Notes under the pieces: generated by a model
What the model was told of the DNA's origin: nothing
Databases searched by the model: none
Seen by the model: the letters and a program-made list of their open reading frames with translations, nothing else
Source of the DNA: an uncultured Clostridia bacterium
Lineage (GTDB): Bacteria; Bacillota; Clostridia; Lachnospirales; CAG-274
Length of the DNA: 44,049 bases
Direction: 5' to 3'
NCBI GenBank assembly: GCA_947589665.1
Contig: CANQBJ010000014.1
Coordinates: forward strand, 1 to 44,049
Shown: positions 16,646 to 26,058 of the stretch, in pieces
Layout of the letters: each line of letters starts with the position of its first letter
Position numbering within the stretch: the stretch's first letter is position 1
Made by a program: the position numbers and the translations under genes

Positions 16646-19600
16646 TTATAGGGAAGAAAAATAAGTAATATAATAATATGGAAAATCATTATACAAAAGG
16701 GTAATAAGATATGCCGCACAAAGTATATCCAAAAATACGGGAGCGACAGAATACCCTCTATCATACAGTTTGTTCTTTACAACGGAAAACAATCCCGAAA
16801 AACAAAGCCCAAAAAACGGTATCGCACACAGATAATATCTTGCCTGACAATCGCCGAAACGCCCTGAGGCAATATACTCGCTGTAGCTGAATACAAAATT
16901 TGTTATAAGAGTCAGAATAAGCGCAATTCCTATTGCAAAAGTTATCCTTGTTTCATTTTTTGTATTTTTTCTTATAAAGCTTACCAAAGCCCAAATAAAT
17001 ATTATAATTGCAGGTACAAAAATCAGAAGTAATTCTGTTTTTCCTATACTTCCGCTTAGTCTTTGACGGAATACCATGCTGTTGTACAGTCCGCACCAAG
17101 TATTTACAAACATTTCTTTAAACTTATCGATATACTGCCCCAGCGAATAGTGTGTACGGACAGCCTCGTCAAAATACCAGTCGGAATTATAGAATTGTTC
17201 GGGATTAAGCTGACTTATTCTCGGCTGTATCGTATTGTATTTCAAATACAATATAATGTAATATACCGCAGCAGGAATATATATCCATACTGTTGAGAAA
17301 AAGGCTTTGTTTAAAACAATTTTTAAATTTCTGTTTCTTATGACTTCGATCAGGATAACAACAAGTGCGGAAAGCACAAGTATTTCTCCCAAGGTAAGTT
17401 TTGTCAGCAATGCGCCCGTAACAGACAGAGCTATAAGCCCATAGGTAAGTACGTTCCTCTTATTTTCATAATATCTTATGGCGCCTAAGAGAAAGAAGTC
17501 AAACAAAAGATAGAGGACGTTATCGTTACTTATACCGCAGGCAACACCTGTCAGCATAGGGACCGAAATACAAACGGCGCCAAAAAGAGCATGCTGTATA
17601 ATATGTCTTCCGTCTCTTTTTATACGGGTGAAGCCTATATAGAACATACCTGCTATGCCAAAAGCTGTCAGAATAACATTTACATAGCCAAACTTCAGCA
17701 GATCAACATAGACCTTTTCTCCCGAAACCCTTATAAAGCCAAGCAAACTCATAATAAAATAGTATATCGGCGGATGTCCGAGATAGGACGTACTATTTGT
17801 TCTGACAACCTCAATTATACCCGTTGCATTCCATGGCGCGCTGCCGGAATAATTTACTATGTTTTCAAAGTCGGGCACAAATTTAAACCCGTTTAACAAT
17901 ATATTTATTATATAGGACCTATGGGCAACTGCATCGGGTACCTCTATCCAGTGCCTTACATAGTAAAAGCCTTTAAATATGAAGTATGAAAGCATAATAA
18001 TATAGATAAATCCTATAACAGCAGTGACACCACGGAGGCTTATCCTGTTATTAAATACCGCGATCGCTATAAGTATAAAAAACAGCATTATAGCTGCGAT
18101 CATATATATATTTGCCTTTGGCTCAGATGAAACCTTAAAACACAGAGCCTCTTCACTCAGAACATCATTATTATAAAGTTTAAAATTATCTGTCTTGGGA
18201 TTATGACCTTTCCATATGGAAACCTTATCTCCCGTATTTTCAATTGCCGTAACTGTAAAATAATACTCTTCATTGGCATTAAGACTGTTTGGGAGCTTTA
18301 TGGCAAACCACTTGTTATCCTTGATTTTTTTTCCGTCTATTTCTTCCTCACATACCAAAGCATTGTCGGAGGATGAATACAGATCCATTTTGTAGCTGCC
18401 ATTTGGCTGTGTAAGATGTGTAGCAAACAGTATCTCAATACTATCTATATCTACATCGGGGGTAAAATACTGTTTATACTGCTGATCGTTGGTAATAAAA
18501 TCGGTTACATTACTTGACTGAGTATTTTCCATTGATGAAACGATCCTTGTTTCATTATAGCTCTTGGAGAAGGATGCGGCAGATAAAAACAATGCCGCAA
18601 GAACTATCAGTGCAGTAACGGTATTTTTATTTATATAGGGATTTTTAATATTTGCCTCTATTCTGATCCTTTTTACAACAGGCTTTTTAATTATCCTTAA
18701 AATAGCTGTCAGAACCAGACATACAAGGAATATTAAAACAGCATATGCAGCAGTAAACATAAGCTGTCCCAGAAATCCTGATCTTGGAAATGCCTTCATA
18801 GAAGCGTCAAGAATATAATTTTTAACATTCAGTGAGTTCAGTTTAGCTAGCACTGCCATGTGCATTATATATATGCTGAAAGTACAGCCGCCCAGATAAT
18901 TTATTATGTCTTTGATCTTTTCGCTTTTTACAGTAATATTGCGTGTAATAACAAAAATTGCCGCAGCAGATATTATAGCAAGCAGAGTTTCCCATGAAAA
19001 AATAAAGCTTGTGGCGCTCTCCTTCATAAATCTGTATGTCAGTTTATAGTTCAATACTTTGGAGAGAACATAGGCTATAATGGCAATAATGAGAAACTTC
19101 TTTTGGGACAGACTTTCCCTGCGGCTGTAAAGCTCATTGCCCAAAAGCACAATAACCAAAGCTACAGGCACAAGAGTAAATGGAGCAATAAGAAAGCTTG
19201 GCTGTATCATCTTATTGATATCTGTAAGAATAATAGCAAGAATTCCTATGGCAATTACATATAATCTTGTCTTTTTGTTTTTTTCGCCCTTTAATGATCT
19301 TAGCAAAGGAAAAAACAAAATGCATTGTATATAAGTGAATATATACCATAAATGCTCCGAAAGCTCAACTCCCGTAAGACGCCATGAAAAAAGTCCCTTA
19401 ACTATATCCGTAAAGGCGATATTGCTCTGTAGTGCGCTTTCAAAAATGCTTTTCTCACCATTGAGCCAATCAGCAAATAAAACAGCAAATAAAACATATG
19501 CAGATACAGGTATAAGTATCCTGAAAAACAGTCTTTTCAGCATTATTTTGAAGCTTGTATTATTGAAATAAAAAAATCCGAGTATCATAAAAAATATTGT

Positions 19601-19768
19601 GAAACCCTCGGTAAAAAGCCCTGATATAAACATTACGCTTTTGTCAGGCACTCCGTTGTTAAAGTATTGAACAAGCTTTACATGTGTTCCTATAACTATA
19701 AAACAGCCTATTATCCTTAAAAGCTCCGCTTTATAGTCTCTTTCCCGTTTATTCTTTATCTCTGTCAT
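16646..19768 (-). CDS. Acyltransferase-3 / GT-C glycosyltransferase fusion membrane protein
   Basis: A 1040-residue polytopic protein with three parts. Residues ~8-370 are an acyltransferase-3 module (ELLRIIGCFIVIGTHV with the usual membrane His; GFTIFFMILGFFYF; FSIYIMHMAVL), a family that O-acetylates surface sugars. After one membrane helix, residues ~415-560 are an extracytoplasmic beta domain (IEILFATHLTQPNGSYKMDLYSS...WFAIKLPNSLNANEEYYFTV). Residues ~565-1040 are a multi-helix GT-C region like DUF2142/GT39 enzymes that use lipid-linked sugars; the acidic DAVAHRSYI loop is a candidate catalytic site. The beta domain followed by many helices is normal for DUF2142-type proteins; the acyltransferase in front is not. 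The start overlaps the preceding glycosyltransferase gene by 20 bp. Substrates unknown. Confidence 0.8.
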   Translation of the reverse strand: MTEIKNKRERDYKAELLRIIGCFIVIGTHVKLVQYFNNGVPDKSVMFISGLFTEGFTIFFMILGFFYFNNTSFKIMLKRLFFRILIPVSAYVLFAVLFADWLNGEKSIFESALQSNIAFTDIVKGLFSWRLTGVELSEHLWYIFTYIQCILFFPLLRSLKGEKNKKTRLYVIAIGILAIILTDINKMIQPSFLIAPFTLVPVALVIVLLGNELYSRRESLSQKKFLIIAIIAYVLSKVLNYKLTYRFMKESATSFIFSWETLLAIISAAAIFVITRNITVKSEKIKDIINYLGGCTFSIYIMHMAVLAKLNSLNVKNYILDASMKAFPRSGFLGQLMFTAAYAVLIFLVCLVLTAILRIIKKPVVKRIRIEANIKNPYINKNTVTALIVLAALFLSAASFSKSYNETRIVSSMENTQSSNVTDFITNDQQYKQYFTPDVDIDSIEILFATHLTQPNGSYKMDLYSSSDNALVCEEEIDGKKIKDNKWFAIKLPNSLNANEEYYFTVTAIENTGDKVSIWKGHNPKTDNFKLYNNDVLSEEALCFKVSSEPKANIYMIAAIMLFFILIAIAVFNNRISLRGVTAVIGFIYIIMLSYFIFKGFYYVRHWIEVPDAVAHRSYIINILLNGFKFVPDFENIVNYSGSAPWNATGIIEVVRTNSTSYLGHPPIYYFIMSLLGFIRVSGEKVYVDLLKFGYVNVILTAFGIAGMFYIGFTRIKRDGRHIIQHALFGAVCISVPMLTGVACGISNDNVLYLLFDFFLLGAIRYYENKRNVLTYGLIALSVTGALLTKLTLGEILVLSALVVILIEVIRNRNLKIVLNKAFFSTVWIYIPAAVYYIILYLKYNTIQPRISQLNPEQFYNSDWYFDEAVRTHYSLGQYIDKFKEMFVNTWCGLYNSMVFRQRLSGSIGKTELLLIFVPAIIIFIWALVSFIRKNTKNETRITFAIGIALILTLITNFVFSYSEYIASGRFGDCQARYYLCAIPFFGLCFSGLFSVVKNKLYDRGYSVAPVFLDILCAAYLITLLYNDFPYYYITYFSSL

Positions 19769-20699
19769 AATCCAACTTCCTCACATGATACTGTATATCC
19801 TCCAAAAGCTTTCTGTTCTTGGCTATGATATCTGCCTGAAGTCCTATAATAATTGTCATAAAGCCCATCATTATCAATATGCTTGAAAGTATAAGGGACT
19901 GTATGTGTCCTGCGCCTCCGCCCAGTATCATATACACTATAAAGCGTATGCCTATTCCGATGCCCAGTATAAAGGGAATAAGCCCTACGCCTATAAAAAA
20001 CCTAAGAGGACGGTACATTATGAATGCTCTTATAATAGTTACCATAGACTTCTTGACATAACCCATCATACTGTTGAAAAGTCTTGAAGGGCGAAGCTCC
20101 GCATTTGTCCTTATAGGGACGGACTCCATGGCTATTTTCTCACGTCCTGCCTGTACTATAGTTTCAAGAGTATATGTGTATTCGTTAGTTACATTAAGGC
20201 GAATTGCCGCCTCTCTGCTGTAGGCTCTGAAGCCGCTTGGCGCATCGGGTATATCCGTGTTGGACGCCACTCTTACTACCCAGCTGCCAAAGTGCTGCAG
20301 CTTTTTCTTTATGGGAGAAAAATGCTCTGTCTGATCTATAGGTCTTTCGCCTATGACTATATCCGTTTTGCCCTCCAGTATGGGACGTACTATTGTCTCT
20401 ATATCATCGCCGTTATACTGATTGTCGGCATCGGTGTTGACTATGATGTCCGCTCCGTTTCTGAGGCAGGCGTCTATACCTGCCATAAAGCCCTTTGCAA
20501 GTCCCTTATTCCGTCTGAAATTCACAACATAATTGACGCCCCAGCGCTTTGCTACCTCAACGGTATTGTCCTTGCTGCCATCGTTTATAATAAGGTATTC
20601 TATTTCGTCTATGCCATCTATATGCTTTGGCAGGTCGTTAAGAGCTATTTCAAGAGTCTCTGCCTCATTGTAGCATGGTATCTGTATTATCAGTTTCAT
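19749..20699 (-). CDS. Family 2 glycosyltransferase, polyprenyl-phosphate type with two C-terminal membrane helices
   Basis: A 316-residue GT-A enzyme. It has the opening MKLIIQIPCYNEAETLEIAL, the LIINDGSKDNT loop and the DADNQY metal-binding motif, and is close to the dolichol-phosphate mannosyltransferase/GtrB group. Two helices at ~232-257 and ~268-290 anchor it. Such enzymes move a sugar from a nucleotide to undecaprenyl phosphate, giving the donor used by GT-C enzymes outside the membrane. That fits its neighbours: a GT-C fusion downstream (20-bp overlap) and a flippase-like protein upstream (35-bp overlap). The sugar is not predictable from sequence. Confidence 0.9.
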   Translation of the reverse strand: MKLIIQIPCYNEAETLEIALNDLPKHIDGIDEIEYLIINDGSKDNTVEVAKRWGVNYVVNFRRNKGLAKGFMAGIDACLRNGADIIVNTDADNQYNGDDIETIVRPILEGKTDIVIGERPIDQTEHFSPIKKKLQHFGSWVVRVASNTDIPDAPSGFRAYSREAAIRLNVTNEYTYTLETIVQAGREKIAMESVPIRTNAELRPSRLFNSMMGYVKKSMVTIIRAFIMYRPLRFFIGVGLIPFILGIGIGIRFIVYMILGGGAGHIQSLILSSILIMMGFMTIIIGLQADIIAKNRKLLEDIQYHVRKLDYDRDKE

Positions 20700-21657
20700 T
20701 TTGCATTTTCTCCTTTTTGTTCTTTATACCGTTTACGCCCAGGACATAAAAATATATCAGGAAATCGCCTATTATAGTTATAAGACGGTGTATTACGGAA
20801 AGTGTTATTATAAGCTCCTCGCCTACAACAGCGCCGAGAAGGAATATTATAATAATTTCCCTTACTCCTATACCCCCTGATGCTCCGGGAGTAATAAAGC
20901 CCAGTACCCAAGCTATAACATAGGCAGATGTAATAAGATTTATATTCTCAATACTTCCTTCGCCGCCCATGTATATATAAAGCAGTACCATCACCATACC
21001 CAAAAGCCACAGACTAAGTATATATTTTATGATCGTTATTATAAACACCTTTAAAAGCTGTGAAACACTGTAGCCCTTCAGAAAATCACTTATACTGCTT
21101 CTTAAAATCATCAATAGGGCAACTCCGCATAAGACTGCCGCAGCCATAATAATAAAGGGTACCGTATAATTGCCGTTAAAAACTCTGTTTACAGCAAGTA
21201 TAAGATAGTGTCTTGACATTATCAAGGCTATTATAAAGGCTCCGCCTACCTGTCCCAGTATTTCCGCAAGGCTTGCCAGCGCGATCTTCTTCTGACTTAT
21301 GCCAAGTCCCGATGCAAAGAGGTTTCTCTCTACATAATGCATAACATTGCCGGGAAGATATTTGCCTATATTTGCCTTTACATATGCCGATATGGCGCCC
21401 TTTCTGTTCTTGTCTGCATCAGGTGCCAAAAAAAACAGCCAGTCAGCCCATGCGCTTCCCGTAATAAGTACACTTGCGCATTTTATAAGCACTCCCCCTG
21501 CCGCTATGACTATGAACAGAGGAATATTTTCTATAGAGCCAAAGTCAAAGCCCAGCTTATATACCGAATATATTATAAATATAACGGATAAAAGTGAAAG
21601 CAACTGTCCTAGGGGTTTTACGGATTTTTTAATTATTGTTTTAAGCTTATTGTTCAT
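20665..21657 (-). CDS. Flippase-like / lysylphosphatidylglycerol synthase TM-region protein
   Basis: A 330-residue membrane protein of the UPF0104 family (LPG_synthase_TM, YbhN-like) with about eight hydrophobic segments. Features include VKANIGKYLPGNVMHYVERN near residue 92-110 and FITPGASGGIGVREIII, a motif pattern shared across the family. In glycan loci these proteins are often proposed to move lipid-linked sugars or to aid the adjoining polyprenyl-phosphate glycosyltransferase; biochemical proof is scarce. No MprF synthase domain is attached. It overlaps the glycosyltransferase gene downstream by 35 bp. Confidence 0.85.
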   Translation of the reverse strand: MNNKLKTIIKKSVKPLGQLLSLLSVIFIIYSVYKLGFDFGSIENIPLFIVIAAGGVLIKCASVLITGSAWADWLFFLAPDADKNRKGAISAYVKANIGKYLPGNVMHYVERNLFASGLGISQKKIALASLAEILGQVGGAFIIALIMSRHYLILAVNRVFNGNYTVPFIIMAAAVLCGVALLMILRSSISDFLKGYSVSQLLKVFIITIIKYILSLWLLGMVMVLLYIYMGGEGSIENINLITSAYVIAWVLGFITPGASGGIGVREIIIIFLLGAVVGEELIITLSVIHRLITIIGDFLIYFYVLGVNGIKNKKEKMQNETDNTDTMLQ

Positions 21658-21768
21658 ATTATCTCTTTAACTATCACAAATTCATCTGTCGTTATGGGCA
21701 GACATACAGACTTAAGGGTAAGCAATAAATTACAGTCATTATTTACTCTGTTATTCACACCATACGCT

Positions 21769-24700
21769 TTAATATATGTCCACACACCTGTCTGAAACAG
21801 CTGCGTACTTTTTTAATGTGACGCTATTTTTAAGAAGAACTCCCACCTTGTAGCGGCCCGGCGCAATAACAGATGTATCTATGCAGCAGGTAAATCCTGC
21901 CAAATTCAGATTATTGCCCCTTCCAAGGGAACAACTAACATCACTTCGCAGCATAGTCCTTGCTCTGAACAGTACTGCATTGTTATCATCATCCAACAGG
22001 AACACATACTTTTTATTCATATTATTCAGACGGCTTGCCACCGCAATTGCCCAGCCTGTAATATATATCATATCGCCCTGCTCCAGCCTGTCAAAATATA
22101 TTTCAACACTTTCATTGTCAATATAAGACATTATATTGGCATCTGCCTTAACAGGCATACTCGGTTTTAAATCACATTCGGCATCCAGTTCGAAATCAGT
22201 TCTGTTATTTGCAAGGTTTATATTGTAGAAAGGATCCGTAGCCCTGAGCGCCGTATGCTTGCTGTAAAGCAGTTCTCTTTCTGCCACAAGTCTTTTGAGC
22301 TTTTCGGAGTCTTCAGTATCTATTCCCCGGCTTATGGACTCGTGGTGATATAACACAGCATCATTCCTCACCACATTATAATAGCCCTTTTCATAAAGCT
22401 TTAAACAAAGGTCTACATCATTGTATGCAACAGCCAGTTCTTCATCAAATCCATTGACCTCATTATATTTATCCTTGCTTACACAAAGACATGCAGCTGT
22501 CACTGCAATAAAATTATATTCTGTCCTGTTTCTGCAGAATGGATATATTATATTGTCATCCATACGTGAATACACATGGCTTGGTCCTACAGGCAGATTT
22601 ATTACGCCGTCATGCTGAATAAGTGTACTGTCGGGATAAAGAAGCTTTGCGCCTACAGCTCCCGTATGCTTTTGGGAAGCATGTCCCAGCATAACGGAAA
22701 GCCAGACCTTTTCTGTTATTTCTATATCGTCGTTCAGGAAAAGCAGATATTCGCCTTTTGCAAGAGAAGCGCCTATATTACACATTACGGAAAAATTGAA
22801 ATTCATCTTTTCATAGTGGTAAAGCGCATTGTATTTGCTGCACAGCTTTTCGTATTTTTTTCTGTTTTCACTGCTGCTGCCATTGTCTACTACGATTATT
22901 TCATAATTTTTATATTCCGTTATTTCAACAAGGCCTGATATACATCTTTCTATTATTTCATAATTATCCTTGGAAGGAATAATTATGCTTACTAATGTAT
23001 TCTTTGGACAATCATATATTATTCTGAACTGCGAAATTTCAGGTATATAGCTTACAGTTCCCTTTATTCCCCGTCTGCTCAGAGCTTCTGTCTTAAGCCT
23101 GTGCATCGCTTCTTTTACATATGGCTTGGCATCGACCTCAGATGCTGTAGAACCCTGTCTTTGCCGCCAGTGATAAAGTATCTTGGGCACATGGGCTATT
23201 CTGTCCGTTTTTTCTGTAAATCGCATAGTAAAATCATAGTCCTGAGAGCCGTTACACTCTGTACGAAGTCCGCCTATTTCATTTACAATGCTTCTCCTGT
23301 AGGTCGAAAGGTGACTTGTGTACATAATACTCATAAAAGTATCCGGTGACCAGTCGGGCTTGAAAAACGGATCGCTTCTGACCTTTCCGTCCTCTGAAAG
23401 CTTATCCTCATCACTGTATATAAAATCAATGCTTTTGTCCTTGTTTAATACCTTTGTGAATTCATATACGGCATTAGGCGCCACAACGTCATCGCAGTCT
23501 GTAAACACGATATATTCGCCCTTGGCTGCAGCTATGCCTGTATTTGTACATTCTGAAATATGTCCGTTCTTCTCGCGGTATATTACCGTTATCTTTGGGT
23601 TTTTCTCATATTTTTTAAGGACACTTGGCACATTTTCCCATGTGGACTTATCATCTACAAGTATTAGCTCAAAGTTGTCATAGGTCTGACCCAGTATAGA
23701 TTCTATACATTCTATAAGCTGATCGCTTTTGACATTGTAAACAGGCACAACAAAGGAAAAAACAGGTCTGTAGGGCAAATCCTCTGTCTGAAGTATATTC
23801 TCCTCTCTGTTTTTTATAAAAAGCTCATAGGGAGAATCGGCAGCCCTTGATATAAGCTTGTTCTTGATCAGAAAGACTGTTGTTACGAGACCGAACTCTC
23901 TCAGTCTATTTAAAAATTTGAATAATACGTTTTCTTCGCTTATTGTACTGTATGACCTATTATTTATAGGGACTTCTTTTTTTTTTGCTTTTCCCCCACG
24001 CATAAACCCAACAATACCTCTGATGGGAGCGGTAATTCTCCAGCATGTTGAATTTATAAGGGCATTATTTGTATTAATAGCTTCTTCAAGACTGGAATTC
24101 TTTTCATTTAAAAGCTTACTAAGCTTTTTGTTTTCCTCAGCAGCTTCGTCCAAGGAATGTTCAAGACTAAGCTCTTTTTCCAGCCTTTCTGCTATTGTAT
24201 TGTTAAGACTGCTGTTATCTGATTTAAGACTGTCGATATCGCATGAAAGCTCTTGTATTCTGTTGAGTAAGAGTTCCTTTTCCGTATTTGCCTTAATAAA
24301 CATATTAAGAACATATGGATCGTTAAAGGTACAAATAAATGCCGTAAGCTCAAGGAGTTTGCAGTTTTCTTTAAGTTCTGCCGAAAACTGCGGGTCGGTA
24401 TCGTCAAATATTGCATAACCCGACATATCCCTTCCGTTTATTGGGCTGAATTTAACAGAACCCTTATCCGTAAGGGCATTCTCTATGCATATAAAAACAT
24501 AACTGCCTTCTGCAGGGTCAAAGCGCACCGCCTTGCAGCCCTTGGGAAGCTTTGTTTTTATATTGGAGAGCTTGCCCTCCTCATAGGGTACCTGAATATA
24601 TCCTTTTTCGGAAAAGCCTTCGCCTGTATCAAAATAAAAGGCTGCAACATTGTTTTTTATAATAGCCTTTTCACTGTCTATTTTATCTATTCTTCTGCTC

Positions 24701-25308
24701 AGTTCATAGTCAAATATAACATCCTCTGTTTTATCCCTCTTCTTGAAAAGCAATGCCCAGGGGCAGATAAAGTCCACAGGCTGAAGAAGATCGTGGTAAA
24801 AGGAGTTTTTGGCAAATTCTCTGCACCAATGCTCCTGAAGTCTTACATTACAATGGGTCCTGTCCTCTATATCGTCGGGAGTGGATGTGAAAATAATGGT
24901 ATCGCTGTATGAACACAGATTTCTGATAGCCTTCTCGCCGTCCTCAGAAAAAAGATGCTCCATTACCTCTATTGTAACAATAAGGTCGAAATGCTCAGGG
25001 AAATTTTCGGGCAGCTTTTCCGTTATGGAATGTACTGCCAGATAGGGCTTTATGCTGTCTGCCGCATTGGATATGGCATAATCGGATATATCAAAGCCGT
25101 ATGCCTCAACGCCTCTGTCCCTCAGAGCCTCTACAAGATATCCCATAGCGCAGCCTGCATCCAGTACCGTTTTGGGAGCAAATATCTCTATTATTTTATC
25201 GGCAATAGAAGAAAAGAAGCCTGCCCAGTTTTCCTTGTTCTTGTAGTTGCCGCCGCCGTTTTCTTCATAGAAGTCATTGAAAAAATAGCTGTTGTATTTA
25301 TCATCCAT
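21769..25308 (-). CDS. Methyltransferase - coiled coil - double GT2 glycosyltransferase
   Basis: A 1179-residue soluble protein with several domains. Residues ~30-190 are a class I SAM methyltransferase (TVLDAGCAMGYLVEAL, GFDIS, TIEVMEHL). Residues ~340-420 form a coiled coil ending at STCWRITAPIRGI, a motif often found beside rhamnan-type glycosyltransferases. Residues ~515-745 are a first GT2 domain (FSFVVPVYNVKSDQL, VDDKST, DCDD). Residues ~782-1010 are a second GT2 domain (VSIIIPSKDNYEII, VVDNGS, LNDD, LVDLCL-like YNDVDLCLKLY). The last ~110 residues are a small beta domain. Two active-site sets suggest it adds two linkages, and the methyltransferase may cap or modify the chain to set its length, as in O-antigen capping systems; that is inference. 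It starts 5 bp after the ABC ATPase gene. Confidence 0.85.
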   Translation of the reverse strand: MDDKYNSYFFNDFYEENGGGNYKNKENWAGFFSSIADKIIEIFAPKTVLDAGCAMGYLVEALRDRGVEAYGFDISDYAISNAADSIKPYLAVHSITEKLPENFPEHFDLIVTIEVMEHLFSEDGEKAIRNLCSYSDTIIFTSTPDDIEDRTHCNVRLQEHWCREFAKNSFYHDLLQPVDFICPWALLFKKRDKTEDVIFDYELSRRIDKIDSEKAIIKNNVAAFYFDTGEGFSEKGYIQVPYEEGKLSNIKTKLPKGCKAVRFDPAEGSYVFICIENALTDKGSVKFSPINGRDMSGYAIFDDTDPQFSAELKENCKLLELTAFICTFNDPYVLNMFIKANTEKELLLNRIQELSCDIDSLKSDNSSLNNTIAERLEKELSLEHSLDEAAEENKKLSKLLNEKNSSLEEAINTNNALINSTCWRITAPIRGIVGFMRGGKAKKKEVPINNRSYSTISEENVLFKFLNRLREFGLVTTVFLIKNKLISRAADSPYELFIKNREENILQTEDLPYRPVFSFVVPVYNVKSDQLIECIESILGQTYDNFELILVDDKSTWENVPSVLKKYEKNPKITVIYREKNGHISECTNTGIAAAKGEYIVFTDCDDVVAPNAVYEFTKVLNKDKSIDFIYSDEDKLSEDGKVRSDPFFKPDWSPDTFMSIMYTSHLSTYRRSIVNEIGGLRTECNGSQDYDFTMRFTEKTDRIAHVPKILYHWRQRQGSTASEVDAKPYVKEAMHRLKTEALSRRGIKGTVSYIPEISQFRIIYDCPKNTLVSIIIPSKDNYEIIERCISGLVEITEYKNYEIIVVDNGSSSENRKKYEKLCSKYNALYHYEKMNFNFSVMCNIGASLAKGEYLLFLNDDIEITEKVWLSVMLGHASQKHTGAVGAKLLYPDSTLIQHDGVINLPVGPSHVYSRMDDNIIYPFCRNRTEYNFIAVTAACLCVSKDKYNEVNGFDEELAVAYNDVDLCLKLYEKGYYNVVRNDAVLYHHESISRGIDTEDSEKLKRLVAERELLYSKHTALRATDPFYNINLANNRTDFELDAECDLKPSMPVKADANIMSYIDNESVEIYFDRLEQGDMIYITGWAIAVASRLNNMNKKYVFLLDDDNNAVLFRARTMLRSDVSCSLGRGNNLNLAGFTCCIDTSVIAPGRYKVGVLLKNSVTLKKYAAVSDRCVDIY

Positions 25309-25313
25309 TATGC

Positions 25314-26048
25314 TTATACCCCCTGGTTCTCATAGGCAAGACAAACCTCCTCGCAGGCACCTTCCATTCTTATCCTGCCGTTTTCAAGCCATATTACCCT
25401 GTCGCAGAGCCTCTTTATCTGGTCTATGGAGTGAGAAACTATTATGACCGTTGTTCCTCCGCTCATCATTTCATTTATTCTTTCTTCGCACTTTTTCTGG
25501 AACTGGAAGTCGCCTACGGCAAGTATCTCGTCTACTATAAGTATCTCAGGTCTTGTAATGGTGGCTATGGCAAAGCCCAGCCTTGCCACCATACCCGATG
25601 AAAAATTTTTTATAGGCACATTCATAAATTCGGAAAGCTCTGAAAACTCTATGATTTCGGGAAGCTTTTCCTCCATCTCCTTTTTGGAATAGCCCAATAC
25701 GGAGCCGTTGAGATAGACATTCTCCTCAGCGGTAAGGTCAAAGTCAAAGCCTGCGCCCAGCTCTATAAGCGGGGAAACAGTGCCGTTTACGGAAACTCTC
25801 CCCTCTGTAGGCTTTAATATGCCGGAGATTATTTTAAGCAAGGTGCTTTTGCCTGAGCCGTTAAGACCCACTATGCCCATGACCTCGCCCTGCTCAACCT
25901 CAAAGGACACGTCATTAAGGGCTGTAAATGTATCAAAGCTCAGCTTTCTGAGTATAGATTTAAGCACGTATTCCTTAAGGCTGTCTACCTTTTCCTTATT
26001 TTTCCTGAAATTCATTACCACATGATCAACGCTTATAACAGCCGACAT
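25314..26048 (-). CDS. ABC transporter ATPase for surface polysaccharide export (Wzt/TagH type)
   Basis: A 244-residue ATPase with Walker A GIVGLNGSGKST, signature FSSGMVARLGF and Walker B EILIVDEILAVGD. The latter is the variant with EIL instead of EPT seen in the KpsT/TagH/Wzt group that exports undecaprenyl-linked polymers. No C-terminal sugar-binding domain, so it is the short form. ATG 26048 is chosen because AGGAGAG lies 5 bp upstream; the longer reading to 26141 would run deep into the permease gene without a ribosome-binding site. It pairs with the permease gene ending 10 bp upstream. Confidence 0.93.
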   Translation of the reverse strand: MSAVISVDHVVMNFRKNKEKVDSLKEYVLKSILRKLSFDTFTALNDVSFEVEQGEVMGIVGLNGSGKSTLLKIISGILKPTEGRVSVNGTVSPLIELGAGFDFDLTAEENVYLNGSVLGYSKKEMEEKLPEIIEFSELSEFMNVPIKNFSSGMVARLGFAIATITRPEILIVDEILAVGDFQFQKKCEERINEMMSGGTTVIIVSHSIDQIKRLCDRVIWLENGRIRMEGACEEVCLAYENQGV

Positions 26049-26058
26049 ATTATCTCTC

